Below are positions 47,286-56,880 of a stretch of 64,000 bases of DNA, in pieces (position 1 is the stretch's first letter; every line of letters begins with the position of its first letter). Position numbers and translations under genes: made by a program. Location of the stretch: the NCBI GenBank assembly GCA_002746535.1, contig NVWA01000004.1, positions 63,400 through 127,399 of the forward strand. Direction: 5' to 3'. The notes below the pieces were generated by a model. It was not told the origin of the DNA. It saw nothing but the letters and a program-made list of their open reading frames with translations, and searched no databases. The DNA is from Planctomycetota bacterium. Its GTDB lineage: Bacteria; Planctomycetota; GCA-2746535.

Positions 47286-48179
47286 ATGAATTTAAAGAGT
47301 ATAAAATCATTTCAACGCTTTTTTAAAAAGCCAGCAGAGGCGAAACAGCCTACAAACAAAAGGGCGAAATCTAGTTATCGTGAATCTTCCGTTTCACGTG
47401 TCATTAGAAAATTTGAACCCCATAAGCCAGCAAAATCACATAAACATCATCAAACCTCCTTCAAGGTTAAACTCGCCACATCATTAGCAGAAAAAAAGAG
47501 TGCCCATCGATTGGCCTATGAAGTTTATTTTCAAAAGGGATATATTGAAAAAAACATTAATCAAGAACACCTTTTGCTAGAAGATCAAAATAAAGATACG
47601 GCAATTTTGATGGTAGAAGACTTGAATGGTAGACTGGTAGGTTCTGTCACTATAGTCACAGATCAGGACAAGCCTTTGCCTTCTTCTCATTTATTTCATG
47701 AGGAAATTGAACACATTAAACATAAAGGCTCAATTGCTGAATACACTCGGTTTGTAATTAGTGAAAATGCTCGTGATTCCAATCATATTCTTTCATTGCT
47801 TTTAAATTATGCCTATATGTATTCTTATCACTTGATGAAAAAAGATTATATCATCTGTGAGGTCAACCCTAAGCATCAGCGTTTTTATGCAAGGTTTTTA
47901 GCATTTAATAAATTAGGTGATCTGAAAAAGTGCCCTCTAGTTAAAAATGCACCTGCTGTTTTTATGTATCAAGAAATTAATGAAGGACGTGAACTACTTA
48001 AAAAATGCCAACTTGATGATAAATTAAAAGCAAAGTATTTCTTATTCGATCAGTTTCTTCCAATAGAAGACGAAAAGCAGGCCATGATCGATCTAACAAA
48101 ACAGAACAAGAAAAAATTCAACCCTCGAAAAAAAGATTCTCTTATATATTCAGATGTGGGAACACTTCAGGCTATATAA
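47286..48179 (+). CDS. FeeM-type N-acyltransferase, stand-alone
   Basis: A 297-residue soluble protein from ATG 47286, chosen because AAAAGGGA lies 6 bp upstream; a TTG 18 bp earlier is less likely. The FeeM-like core has VKLATSLAEKKSAHRLAYEVYFQKGY, IAEYTRFVISENARDSNHILSL, CEVNPKHQRFYARFLAFN and CPLVKNAPAVFMY. These are the same blocks as in the proteins at 617-1792 and 11768. The N-terminal SSVSRVIRKFEP motif matches SSVSSIIKKFEL in the fusion protein. Family knowledge suggests transfer of an acyl chain from ACP to an amino acid. Divergent sigma-54 activator and a -24/-12-like promoter indicate tight regulation. The exact substrate is unknown. Confidence 0.78.
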   Translation: MNLKSIKSFQRFFKKPAEAKQPTNKRAKSSYRESSVSRVIRKFEPHKPAKSHKHHQTSFKVKLATSLAEKKSAHRLAYEVYFQKGYIEKNINQEHLLLEDQNKDTAILMVEDLNGRLVGSVTIVTDQDKPLPSSHLFHEEIEHIKHKGSIAEYTRFVISENARDSNHILSLLLNYAYMYSYHLMKKDYIICEVNPKHQRFYARFLAFNKLGDLKKCPLVKNAPAVFMYQEINEGRELLKKCQLDDKLKAKYFLFDQFLPIEDEKQAMIDLTKQNKKKFNPRKKDSLIYSDVGTLQAI

Positions 48180-48217
48180 CATGCCATTGCACAGTGGTCT
48201 GTCCCAACAAACCAAAT

Positions 48218-48985
48218 TCACCTCTTCCCTCTAGGCTTAAACTTTTTTAACTCAGCCAACTCTTTACGAAGCGTATCGCTAGGATTTTTTTTCAACTCAA
48301 TTTCTAAATAACGAATTAATTGCTCACGGGTTCTCCAATTATGCCCACCATCTGAATTCACCATGATTCGATAAGCATCAAGACCACTTAATTCAGGTTT
48401 TACTTTTTTGTTCTTCTTTCTTCCAGAATGATGATATTCCGCTACTAGCTTATTTTGCTTAGATCTTATTTCCGGTAGCTTTTTTAGGGCTTCCCATTTC
48501 CCATCTTTCAAAATTTTATACCAGTCTTTTTTACGATCATCATTATCTTTTCTTGGTTCACAGCCAGCGATCAAATTAAATTCTGAGATGACCGCCAAAT
48601 GACTCTTGAGGATTCTTTTATCAACAACCTTTTCTCTCTCTTCTAATTTCCCCACAGGTGATTTAAAATCTTTGGAAACCAAATAAAAACATAGATCAAA
48701 CTCGTTCTCACCCGTTTGATATTTTTTTATAAATTGTTTAATCGCAGTCACATGAGTCTTCTTAAAAGTGGAAATTTCTGCATATGATACCCCATAATAA
48801 CCACACAACATCATAGTGCGTGTTGAATAACTAATTCGTATCTTTTTTCCAGGCTTGAATTCATCTAATCCACCATCACGAAATGTCACCCGGAATCCCG
48901 GATCCCCCTTTAGATAACACAAATTACCAGCAGAAACCAATATAAAATGAAACAAAAAGGAAATCAAAAGAACCAATATTTTCAT
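48218..48985 (-). CDS. Secreted protein of unknown function
   Basis: A 255-residue exported protein with signal peptide MKILVLLISFLFHFILVSAG. The mature part is basic, with several Lys-rich stretches and five or more cysteines or aromatic clusters. I do not recognise a domain. The C-terminus is a charged helix (RTREQLIRYLEIELKKNPSDTLRKEL). It lies alone between the acyltransferase gene and the methyltransferase gene, on the opposite strand to both. Start ATG is the one preceding the signal. Confidence 0.6.
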   Translation of the reverse strand: MKILVLLISFLFHFILVSAGNLCYLKGDPGFRVTFRDGGLDEFKPGKKIRISYSTRTMMLCGYYGVSYAEISTFKKTHVTAIKQFIKKYQTGENEFDLCFYLVSKDFKSPVGKLEEREKVVDKRILKSHLAVISEFNLIAGCEPRKDNDDRKKDWYKILKDGKWEALKKLPEIRSKQNKLVAEYHHSGRKKNKKVKPELSGLDAYRIMVNSDGGHNWRTREQLIRYLEIELKKNPSDTLRKELAELKKFKPRGKR

Positions 48986-49107
48986 AAGTACTCTTTCATA
49001 AAATAAATAGCATCACAACCAAATTAAAAAAGTTCATACTCAATTCAGATTTATATAGGACTACAATTCTTGCTTAATATAATACCAAAAAAAAGGTAAA
49101 AACACAA

Positions 49108-49236
49108 ATGCCTAATTATTTAAAAGGTAAAGGATCAATGGCAGAACTCAAAGTATCAGCATGCAAATTATCTCGCATGTTTGTCAATGGTAATTTGATA
49201 TTCACAAATAATGAAAATGACTTTTTATATAAATAA
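49108..49236 (+). CDS. Small open frame resembling the N-terminus of a PD-(D/E)XK-type endonuclease
   Basis: A 42-codon frame with AAAGG 9 bp before the ATG. The text YLKGKGSMAELKVSACKLSR resembles the K-G-x-x-AEL-V-A-x-L-x-x-x-G start of predicted PD-(D/E)XK endonucleases, but it stops before any catalytic residue. It ends 39 bp upstream of the methyltransferase gene. It may be a truncated gene or a short leader. The resemblance is from memory of the family pattern and is weak. Confidence 0.3.
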   Translation: MPNYLKGKGSMAELKVSACKLSRMFVNGNLIFTNNENDFLYK

Positions 49237-49275
49237 TAAATTTTCAAGAAATTAAAACTGGAGAAAAAAGAAGAA

Positions 49276-51279
49276 ATGAATTCTGAAGACTTTAAATTAT
49301 TAACCAAAAAAATTACGGTTGGCAAAAAACTACCAGACGCCATCTTTATCCACAAAGACTTAATGATGCAACTACCTCAAGAGCTAGTTGCCTTCTTAGG
49401 GAAAATTTATAATGATTTAATAAAAGATCAAGAATTCAACCTCCTTAAAATATACACGAATGAATTCAAAACTTCTTTTTTAAATTATCCAACATTTGAT
49501 ACAGAGGCTCATCCTGCTCTTGATGTTAGCATCGAGGTCAATCTTGAAGAAAACTCAACCAATAAACAAGATTACAGCAAAAAAAAGAATCCACCCATTT
49601 TACATCGCAAAGAATCGTTTATAAATTCCACTCACCCTTTATTTCAAATGTTTTTGAATTTGTCACTCAAAGAGGAAGAATTAGGCCTCCTCAAAAATAC
49701 TGACAAAATCGGCGTTAAAAAATACTGGGATAAACTTTGTGCCAAAGAAAACATAAAGTTTGAAGGCCATATCATCACACAGCATGAATCAGAAGAAGAA
49801 CCTGAAACTAAACAACCCATACAACAGCAAGAGATTAAAGTTGAGGCTGAACATCATAATACCCCAATCGATAGAACTAATCTTTCAAAACCATTACAAT
49901 CAATTTTCGGTTATGATCTAATCACTAAAAGCACCACTTACTTCGATTACAGTTGTGGCCTTGGTGATGATGTCAAGGAACTTCAAGCCCACGGATACAA
50001 AGCCAAAGGCTGGGACGCCGTTCATCATAAAGGTGAAGTAAAATCTAAATCAGAAATAGTTAATTTAGGTTATGTCATCAATGCTATTGAAGATGCCGAA
50101 GAGCGAGAAGAAACTCTCAAAGCAGCCTTTAATCTATGCACAAAAGTTTTAGTCGTATCGGCGCTAACCAATAATGGTGTCGATGAAAGAAGCGGCGAAA
50201 CCCTAAAAGATGGCATTCTCACATCAAAGAATACGTTTCAAAAATATTATGCGCAAGAAGAACTAAAGGAATTTGTTGAAACTACCTTAGGGCAAGAATC
50301 CCTACCTTCAGCAATGGGTATCTATTATATTTATAAAAAAGATATGGATTATATCGAACACCTCAATAAACAATTTAAAACAAAAATAGACTGGAATCTA
50401 ATCAGTATTAATAATAAATCCCCCAACGAAAATATTACCAAAGCCCAGCAAACTTTATTCGACAAGAATAAAGATCTATTCGAAGAACTATGGGAATTCA
50501 CCTTAAATCTAGGTCGTCAGCCCAAACGGGATGAATTTATACGAGAGAATGAAATCACAAATCTTATCGGTAGTCTAGACAAAGCTAATAAGTTATTGGC
50601 TGAACGGTTTGATCCTCAGTTTTTAGTTTCGGCAAAAAACAAAAGAATGAATGAACTTTTAACAATGCATGCTTTATTGCATTTTAAAAAGAAAGTTGAA
50701 TTTAATAATTTAGGAGGAATTTTACAAAATGACATCAAAGAGTTTTTCGGCCAAATCAATCTCTTAGAAGAAGAAAGCAAAAAACTCTTATTTCAAATCG
50801 GTGACAAAAACCTCATCTCAAATCTATGTAATAATAATGACCACCAGGGCTACTTAGATAAACAAGCTTTATATATTCTAAGGAACCATTTAGATGAGTT
50901 ACCCATAATTCTCAAAATATACATTTTATGCGCCACCCAATTTTACGGGCAAATAAATGATATAGACATCATCAAAATCCATAAAAAATCAGGAAAAGTC
51001 ACTCTCCTTGCTTATGATGATCTTGAAAACAATGACCTACCAGAATTGAAATTACGTGTGAAAGTAGCACTGCGAGGTCAAAAGATTGACGTCTTCAATT
51101 ACGATCTATGGCCGGAAAAACAAATTCTATATTACAAATCAAAATACCTACCGTCAAATGATGATAGGTTCAAGAAATGGGCTAGAATTAATCTCAAACT
51201 TTATAGCCTGAATATTCCTGATGAAGGCTATGGACCTAACAAAGAAGACTTTGAAAAACTATCCCAGCCCTTAACCTAA
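49276..51279 (+). CDS. DNA phosphorothioation-associated putative methyltransferase (orphan)
   Basis: A 667-residue protein. The middle carries an S-adenosylmethionine-dependent fold with FFDYSCGLGDDVKELQAHGYKAKGWDAVHH in shortened form (DYSCGLGDDVKEL), then EIVNLGYVINAIEDAEERE and KVLVVSALT. The same order is found in the family called DNA phosphorothioation-associated putative methyltransferase, which normally accompanies dndB-E genes. The C-terminal half continues the family's long helical part. No dnd or restriction gene is present in the window. GGAGAAAAAAG precedes the ATG. It probably modifies DNA or is a remnant of a defence island; no target can be read from the sequence. Confidence 0.75.
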   Translation: MNSEDFKLLTKKITVGKKLPDAIFIHKDLMMQLPQELVAFLGKIYNDLIKDQEFNLLKIYTNEFKTSFLNYPTFDTEAHPALDVSIEVNLEENSTNKQDYSKKKNPPILHRKESFINSTHPLFQMFLNLSLKEEELGLLKNTDKIGVKKYWDKLCAKENIKFEGHIITQHESEEEPETKQPIQQQEIKVEAEHHNTPIDRTNLSKPLQSIFGYDLITKSTTYFDYSCGLGDDVKELQAHGYKAKGWDAVHHKGEVKSKSEIVNLGYVINAIEDAEEREETLKAAFNLCTKVLVVSALTNNGVDERSGETLKDGILTSKNTFQKYYAQEELKEFVETTLGQESLPSAMGIYYIYKKDMDYIEHLNKQFKTKIDWNLISINNKSPNENITKAQQTLFDKNKDLFEELWEFTLNLGRQPKRDEFIRENEITNLIGSLDKANKLLAERFDPQFLVSAKNKRMNELLTMHALLHFKKKVEFNNLGGILQNDIKEFFGQINLLEEESKKLLFQIGDKNLISNLCNNNDHQGYLDKQALYILRNHLDELPIILKIYILCATQFYGQINDIDIIKIHKKSGKVTLLAYDDLENNDLPELKLRVKVALRGQKIDVFNYDLWPEKQILYYKSKYLPSNDDRFKKWARINLKLYSLNIPDEGYGPNKEDFEKLSQPLT

Positions 51280-51286
51280 CAACCAT

Positions 51287-51303
51287 GCGGGGGCAACCCC
51301 CGC
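51287..51303. terminator. Strong hairpin after the methyltransferase gene
   Basis: GCGGGGG (51287-51293) and CCCCCGC (51297-51303) enclose a CAA loop, with outer ACAAC/GTTGT pairing. There is no T run, so it may be an attenuated or processing-type terminator. Confidence 0.55.
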
Positions 51304-51916
51304 AAAATAGTTGTAAAAAATAGAAATATTATTTTGAAGATGGGCGTTAGCCGTAGGTTGGGCTGAGTAATGCGAAGCCCAACATTTTGCAGTCACAAGT
51401 AATTTGACGATTAGAGGGCAATGTGGGAAAAATTATGACGTTGCGTTTTAATAATTTTATTAAGTTGTTGGGCTTCGCATTACTCAGCCCAACCTACAGG
51501 TAACGCCTCTTCAAGCAATTATTTCTTATTCACCTGCCTGTTATAAATTGTTATTTATATGATAAGCCAATTAACCAGCCTACATCGCCATCAAGCCTAT
51601 CCTGTCCATAAATGTCTACAAAGAAAAAAACAAATTAGATAAGATTGGCCAATACCGAAGGTATCCAAAAGGGCATCAAGTTTTTTACTCGAATTTAAAG
51701 AAATTTAACGTTTTATAAACAGAAAAGCGGTAACAAAACAACCATTTTATTTACTCAAAGTATCGTAAAATTTACAACAAGAATGCCTAAGCTTTTTATG
51801 ATCTAATCGCTTGAACTAGTATAAGCAGTCGTTAATATTCTAACCTTTCAAGCCCAAATCAAAAAGGCAACCAGCCTAAAACTTTATGAAATATTTCAAT
51901 TAAACAGGAGAGTTGA
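51304..51916. other. Intergenic region carrying a long inverted repeat
   Basis: A 613-bp stretch with no supported gene. It holds the long inverted repeat listed separately (51343-51507) and an AT-rich promoter region before the GH42-like gene at 51917, where I find no convincing -35/-10 pair. Confidence 0.5.
51343..51507. repeat. Long inverted repeat, 32-bp perfect arms extended to 42 bp
   Basis: Arms 51353-51384 and 51466-51497 are exact reverse complements over 32 bp. Beyond a 3-bp mismatch they continue with GGCGTTA / TAACGCC. The core reads GGTTGGGCTGAGTAATGCGA and closes with AGCCCAAC, a pattern I know as a widespread intergenic REP-like repeat in many phyla. The 81-bp interior has no gene. 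MITE-like or REP-pair nature is inferred. Confidence 0.65.
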
Positions 51917-54109
51917 ATGATACCATTTAAAAGAATTCGCGTCTTAGCATTACTTATCACGTTTGCCGTGTTTATTTCAAACCCAACATTCGCAGATGAT
52001 GTATACGAAAACTACATCAAAACCAGTAAAGATTTTAAAAAAGTTAAGCAAGATAAAAAATGGCTTTTGAAAGCATGGCCATCATTCGTATATATGCCTT
52101 GGTATGCCAAAGACTGGCAAGTTAATTATGGATGGCATGATGCTTCAGGAAAATTCTGTAAAGATAACGGATACAATGGCGCTTTTACCGATTGGGGTAG
52201 CAATAAATATTTAGATTGGATTAATAAATTTGAACTAAAATTTTACATGGATCATACGGCTGGCAAAGGTGACGTACATCTTTCAAGGTCAAGATCCCCT
52301 AAAGCCTACGATCATAAATTCAGATCACAAGCAGGTAACCGCCCAAGAATGATTAACAATGCAATGACAGAAAAACTAAAAGGGATCATTAAAAAAAACG
52401 TTAACAACGTAAAATCATCACCAATGAGAACGGCGTATTCACTTGATGATGAAGTTAGCTGGGGTTCATTCGTGGCACCAACAATGTGGAAAATCACAGC
52501 TGATACCCATTATAGAGCTTGGCTAAAAGAAATTTATGGCGGCAAACCTCCTGCACATCCAGGCTGGATAACTTACAACGCTTTAAGAAAAAAATTGGGC
52601 GGCTGGTCAATCGGAGATTTCAATTGTAGCCAATTGATGGATCAATTATCATTCAATGATTCTTATTGGGCAAACTACATAGGTATGCTTGTTGAATACA
52701 CAAATACAATCGACCCAGCGACGCCAACTGGTTTTGTTGGCGCACAATCTCCAAATACTTTTGGTGGATATGACTATGCAAAATTAATGCGTAAAGTGCA
52801 ATTCCTAGAAGCATACGGCTTAGATGATACGCAATCAGTCGCAAGATCATTTAACCCAGGCAATGCAATACCAGTTGTATCGACTCACTTCCATAAAAAA
52901 ATACCTGATACAATATGGCAAACTTGGTATAGCACAGCTCATGGCAACAAAGGTCATATTGGCTGGGTCGCAAAATGGTTTGATGGTAAAGATAAACCAA
53001 AAGATTGGCATGCAAAGGTAGCACCACACTACAAAGAAGTAGGATCAAAAATTGGCCCATTAAATTCTGGATCTACTTGGATCGACGATAAAGTAGCTAT
53101 CTATTACAGTCAAGCTTCCATCCAAATGAGTTGGATCATGGATGCTGTTTCGCACGGTAGTACATGGCCAAAAAGAAATAGTGACCACGCTAGAGGTACC
53201 TTCCACATTGTTGGTCGTGCTTGGAGAAAAATGCTTCAAGATGAAGGTATTCAATTCAACTATATCAATTATGTTGATGTAATCCAAAAAGGCGTTCCAA
53301 GCAAATACAAAGTTTTAATCCTTCCAGCAATTTATTGTTTATCTGATGCGGAAGCAAGACAAATCAAGATATTCGTTGACAATGGCGGAACACTAATCGC
53401 CGACTTCCTACCAGGTGTTTTCAATCAACATGGCGTGGGCCGCAAAGATGGTGGCGCTTTAGACGAGGTCTTTGGTATTAAACAAGATCCAGGCTTAAGA
53501 CAGGGCCAAGCTTTTGGTGATAAGCTATGGGTTGAAGTTAATCAAGATGCAACATGGAGCCAAGCTGGTAAATACAAAGAGTTCCTAACAAAAGGCAATA
53601 CCTGCAAAAAAGATGCTAGTGGTTACAACATAGCTGTACCTTCTATGCCTATCAATAAAGTAAATAAATATGGAAAAGGTACCGCCGTATTCATGAACCT
53701 TTCACCACAATGGTATAACGCATTTAGACAATCAGGTGGTTTTAAGGAAAGTAAAAAAAGATCAACTTTCATGAAACACATTCACGATGCAGGTGTTAAC
53801 AGATGGGTTGAAATTGAAAATGCCGGTGAAAAAGAATTCGGCTATGAAATCACTTACTGGGAAAAAGGCGGCAAAACACACCTATTCCTTTGTATAAATC
53901 CAGACAGTACTAAAACTGCTCTAGGTGGTGGTAACTCTACAGGCCTAAAAACGGCAAAACTTGAAGTAACACTTAAGTTTGCCAAGGCTCTTAAAAATGT
54001 TAAAAACGAAAGAACAGGCGAAGCTTTAGCTGATGGTAAGACATTTAAAGTGTCTTGGCAACAGCCAGAATGCGTTGTTCTATCATTTGACGGCCATCCG
54101 TATAAGTAA
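51917..54109 (+). CDS. Secreted GH42-like glycoside hydrolase
   Basis: A 730-residue exported protein with signal peptide MIPFKRIRVLALLITFAVF and a cut near TFA-DD. AGGAG lies before the ATG. Residues about 30-380 form a barrel-like region with WYAKDWQVNYGWHDASGK and YSLDDEVSWGSF (possible catalytic acidic residues). Residues about 385-560 resemble the trimerisation domain of GH42 beta-galactosidases: KVAIYYSQASIQMSW, YINYVDVIQKGVPSKYKVL, and LPAIYCLSDAEARQIKIFVDNGGTLIADF. The C-terminus is a beta-domain. It is a galactosidase-like enzyme by fold; substrate unverified. A strong terminator follows. Confidence 0.72.
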   Translation: MIPFKRIRVLALLITFAVFISNPTFADDVYENYIKTSKDFKKVKQDKKWLLKAWPSFVYMPWYAKDWQVNYGWHDASGKFCKDNGYNGAFTDWGSNKYLDWINKFELKFYMDHTAGKGDVHLSRSRSPKAYDHKFRSQAGNRPRMINNAMTEKLKGIIKKNVNNVKSSPMRTAYSLDDEVSWGSFVAPTMWKITADTHYRAWLKEIYGGKPPAHPGWITYNALRKKLGGWSIGDFNCSQLMDQLSFNDSYWANYIGMLVEYTNTIDPATPTGFVGAQSPNTFGGYDYAKLMRKVQFLEAYGLDDTQSVARSFNPGNAIPVVSTHFHKKIPDTIWQTWYSTAHGNKGHIGWVAKWFDGKDKPKDWHAKVAPHYKEVGSKIGPLNSGSTWIDDKVAIYYSQASIQMSWIMDAVSHGSTWPKRNSDHARGTFHIVGRAWRKMLQDEGIQFNYINYVDVIQKGVPSKYKVLILPAIYCLSDAEARQIKIFVDNGGTLIADFLPGVFNQHGVGRKDGGALDEVFGIKQDPGLRQGQAFGDKLWVEVNQDATWSQAGKYKEFLTKGNTCKKDASGYNIAVPSMPINKVNKYGKGTAVFMNLSPQWYNAFRQSGGFKESKKRSTFMKHIHDAGVNRWVEIENAGEKEFGYEITYWEKGGKTHLFLCINPDSTKTALGGGNSTGLKTAKLEVTLKFAKALKNVKNERTGEALADGKTFKVSWQQPECVVLSFDGHPYK

Positions 54110-54118
54110 TTTCCCGTA

Positions 54119-54147
54119 GGGGCAGATTCTATATCTGCCCCTTTTTT
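54119..54147 (+). terminator. Rho-independent terminator of the GH42-like gene
   Basis: GGGGCAGAT (54119-54127) and ATCTGCCCC (54133-54141) form a perfect 9-bp stem with a 5-nt loop, followed by TTTTTT. Confidence 0.93.
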
Positions 54148-54509
54148 ATTTGCAGCAATCATCTGTAGTGCCGTAATATTCTCCGCCCTAAAAAAAGAAA
54201 CAACCTCACTAGAAAAGCCAAAAGAGAATTTAACAAATTCTTAAAGTGGATTTTTAATGAGTAAAAACTCAACCTAACCCCCTTTTTAAACCCTAATTTC
54301 ACTATAAGTATTTGAAAATAAAATGCTTAGACGTGTCCGACCTCGAATTGACTCTTGCCGAACAGACCTTCGAATTGACTAATCTATCAATGGAAATATA
54401 CATCGCTTGTCCATGTTCTTCTTTGTAATCAAGGTGTAGGCACTTATAATTTTAAGTATTCTTTTACGTACAATACAATCGATCCAGACAACGGTCTACG
54501 GAGAAAAAC
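54148..54509. other. Intergenic region with short direct repeats
   Basis: No gene is supported. It contains the direct repeat ACCTCGAATTGACT (54340-54353) / ACCTTCGAATTGACT (54366-54380), and one copy of the GCTTGTCCATGTTCTTC motif at 54405-54425. The lipoprotein gene starts at 54510 with GGAG 7 bp upstream. Confidence 0.4.
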
Positions 54510-55112
54510 ATGAGAAAATTTGTCAATATGCTTTGCGCTAGTATTTTTGTTTGTTTCATTTTTGGTTGCACCAGCGACCACGAAACTTTAATTGAAAATG
54601 ATGCTAAATATCAAACTACAAAAAATTCTAAAAAGGAAAAAGTTGGCATTGAAGTCGAATTTTTCAACGAGCGGGGAACTACCGTTACAAATGAAAATGG
54701 AATTTATTATTCCTTTTCGGGAATAACAATCCATGAAAATAAAGTTTATCCTGAAGCTTATTGGGGAACATACCCACTATATTTCTTTGGTCAGGAAGCG
54801 GGTATTCGAATAAAATGTGATACCTTGATCGGCAACAATAAGAAATATATTGTTCGAATCGCAGCCTATATTCTAAAAACAGATGGCAGCAATGGCGCAG
54901 TGTTGTTAGCACCAGTGGATCAGAAAGTCGTTTTAAAAAAGAACCAGACACTTGAGATTGACGGTTCATTTACAGCCATCTTTGATCCTTCAAATCATGA
55001 ATCAGGTTTAGATCGTCTAGAAGTAAGTGTCTTTCAAACTAATAGTCAGGGCAAAATAGGCAAACTCATTGCGAAAAAAGAAGCCGTCTTCTGCCCACCT
55101 GAACTTCAGTAA
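54510..55112 (+). CDS. Lipoprotein of unknown function
   Basis: A 200-residue lipoprotein. The signal peptide reads MRKFVNMLCASIFVCFIFGC, ending in the lipobox FIFGC, followed by TSDHETLIEND. The mature part is strand-rich, with VGIEVEFFNERGTTVTNENGI and IRIKCDTLIGNNKKYIVRIAAY, and looks like a compact beta-sandwich. No catalytic motif is seen. GGAG precedes the ATG. It stands alone before a large repeat region. Function not deducible. Confidence 0.72.
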   Translation: MRKFVNMLCASIFVCFIFGCTSDHETLIENDAKYQTTKNSKKEKVGIEVEFFNERGTTVTNENGIYYSFSGITIHENKVYPEAYWGTYPLYFFGQEAGIRIKCDTLIGNNKKYIVRIAAYILKTDGSNGAVLLAPVDQKVVLKKNQTLEIDGSFTAIFDPSNHESGLDRLEVSVFQTNSQGKIGKLIAKKEAVFCPPELQ

Positions 55113-55993
55113 TAAACTACCTACCTCGCCCGGCTCAATACCGACTCGGGCTCACCACCAAACTCAAGCATCCTAACTTCTATTTATATTAAGATTTTAC
55201 TACTGGCGACAGCCCCCTGGGAGCGAGAGCCGCCGGCTCTTGTATAACCCATAGGGTTATTATTAACCACACCACCTCATTTAACATATATCTTTATCTT
55301 TTATAATTTTGCAGTGAGATGTTCACAAGAGCCAGCGGCTCTCGCTCCCAGGGACTGACGTCAAATTTATAAATCTAAGATAAACACCGGCTCACACCAA
55401 GCTGTATGCTCAGACTTTTTATTAAAACTAATCTAATAAGAATAAGAGATAAACCATTTTAAATCCTTTTTAACATATATCAGAATTCTAATACCGGCGT
55501 CAGCCCCCTGGGAGCGAGAGCCGCCGGCTCTTGTATAACCCATAGGGTTATTATTATCCACACCACCTCATTAAACATATATTATTATCTTTTATAAATT
55601 TGCAGTGAGATGTTTACAAGAGCCAGCGGCTCTCGCTCCCAGGGACTGACGTCAAATCTATAAATCTAAGATAAACACAGGCTTACACCAAGCTGTATGC
55701 TCAGACTTTTTATTAAAACTTATCTAACAAGAATAAAGGATAAACCATTTTAAATCCTTTTTAATATATATCAGAATTCTAATACCGGCGTCAGCCCCTG
55801 GGAGCGAGAGCCGCTGGCTCTTGTATAACCCATAGGGTTATTATTAACCACACCACCTCATTTAACAAATATCTATATTTTTTATAAATTGCCGCGAGAT
55901 GTTTACAAGAGCCAGCGGATCTCGCTCCCAGGGACTGACGTCAAATCTATAAATCTAAGATATACCAAGCAGTTATCTCAAAATTCTTTAAAC
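55113..55993. other. Gene-free region occupied by the 291-bp tandem repeat
   Basis: Apart from the tandem repeat and its flanks I find no gene in these 881 bp. The open frame around 55889 lies inside repeat and the AraC gene's antisense strand and is not supported. Confidence 0.6.
55201..55963. repeat. Tandem array of three 291-bp units, each with a long hairpin
   Basis: Units begin at 55201, 55492 and 55783 with an exact 291-bp period; the third is cut short near 55963. Each contains an element (55206-55362, 55497-55653, 55788-55942) whose ends are inverted copies. One arm runs from GCGTCAG through CCCTGGGAGCGAGAGCCGCC, and the mirrored arm ends in CTCCCAGGGACTGACGTC. Between them lies a small perfect palindrome ATAACCC-ATA-GGGTTAT. 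No coding frame of note is present. It looks like a MITE-like or structured-RNA-like unit amplified in tandem. Confidence 0.85.
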
Positions 55994-56842
55994 TCAACTG
56001 GCATACTGTTTCGCATAAGCGCGCGGAGACATACCAATTTCACGCTTAAACACTTGAGAAAAATGTTGAGGTGAAGGATACCCCACTCGTTGTCCGATCT
56101 CATTAATGTTAAAGTCAGATTGAATAAGAAATTCCTTCGCCTTGTTCAAACGCAATGTCCGCAAAAATGAAATCGGTGAAAAACCCGTACGATCTTTAAA
56201 TTTTCTAGCAAAATGATAAGAGCTTTTGTTCACTGCACGAGCAAGGTCTTCCAAGCCGATATTTTTATGCAGATTATTTTCAGCATATTCCTGCGCCATG
56301 ACAATCCAGTCCTTCGGAGAAGATTTAAAACCAGTGACATTGTTATTGATCTTCTCTAACTCTGCCAATAAACACCACAATAAGGCTGTACATTCATGAG
56401 CACCTTGGTCACCCTGATTAACGGCAATTTTAATAATATCATTTAACAACAATGATATCGAACCGGCGTTCGCAACATGATGAACATCTGTTAGTCCCAG
56501 TATATACCATAAGCCATCAACCCACTCCCCCGCAAAAGCAATCCATTTACCCTCCAAACGCTCACCCATTTTCTGAACACCAAATTCATAAGCAGTATCA
56601 TGGGGCAGTACGATCACACTCCCTGGTTCAATAGTCCAGCTCTCTGAACCAACTTTTGCGTAACCATTTCCACTAGTGATTAAAACTAATTCCGGTTGCT
56701 TCCAACCATTCGGACGTTCACATAGAAAGGGAGCTTCTGCCTTAAAATGCCCTACCGAAACAATTGATAACCGATTAAGTTCAAATTCGGGAATTGAGAA
56801 AAAATGAGTGTCTGAATAGATATCTGGCATATTAAATAGCAA
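55994..56842 (-). CDS. AraC-family transcriptional regulator with cupin-like sensor
   Basis: A 282-residue regulator. The N-terminal AraC-binding (cupin) domain contains PELVLITSGNGYAKVGSESW and PGSVIVLPHDTAYEFG. The C-terminal domain carries two helix-turn-helices: IGLEDLARAVNKSSYHFARKF and FNINEIGQRVGYPSPQHFSQVF, ending KREIGMSPRAYAKQYAS. It is divergent from the PhyH-type dioxygenase at 56954, and an inverted repeat lies between them. A small-molecule inducer, perhaps a sugar or the dioxygenase's substrate, is likely. No other target is visible nearby. Confidence 0.9.
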   Translation of the reverse strand: MLFNMPDIYSDTHFFSIPEFELNRLSIVSVGHFKAEAPFLCERPNGWKQPELVLITSGNGYAKVGSESWTIEPGSVIVLPHDTAYEFGVQKMGERLEGKWIAFAGEWVDGLWYILGLTDVHHVANAGSISLLLNDIIKIAVNQGDQGAHECTALLWCLLAELEKINNNVTGFKSSPKDWIVMAQEYAENNLHKNIGLEDLARAVNKSSYHFARKFKDRTGFSPISFLRTLRLNKAKEFLIQSDFNINEIGQRVGYPSPQHFSQVFKREIGMSPRAYAKQYAS

Positions 56843-56880
56843 TAATCATTAAGTTTTAAGCAATATTAACTAATTAATTC

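Noticed and set aside
55201..55963. Possible CRISPR-like array in the 291-bp repeats
   Set aside because: The period is far too long, the units lack short unique spacers, and no cas genes are present.
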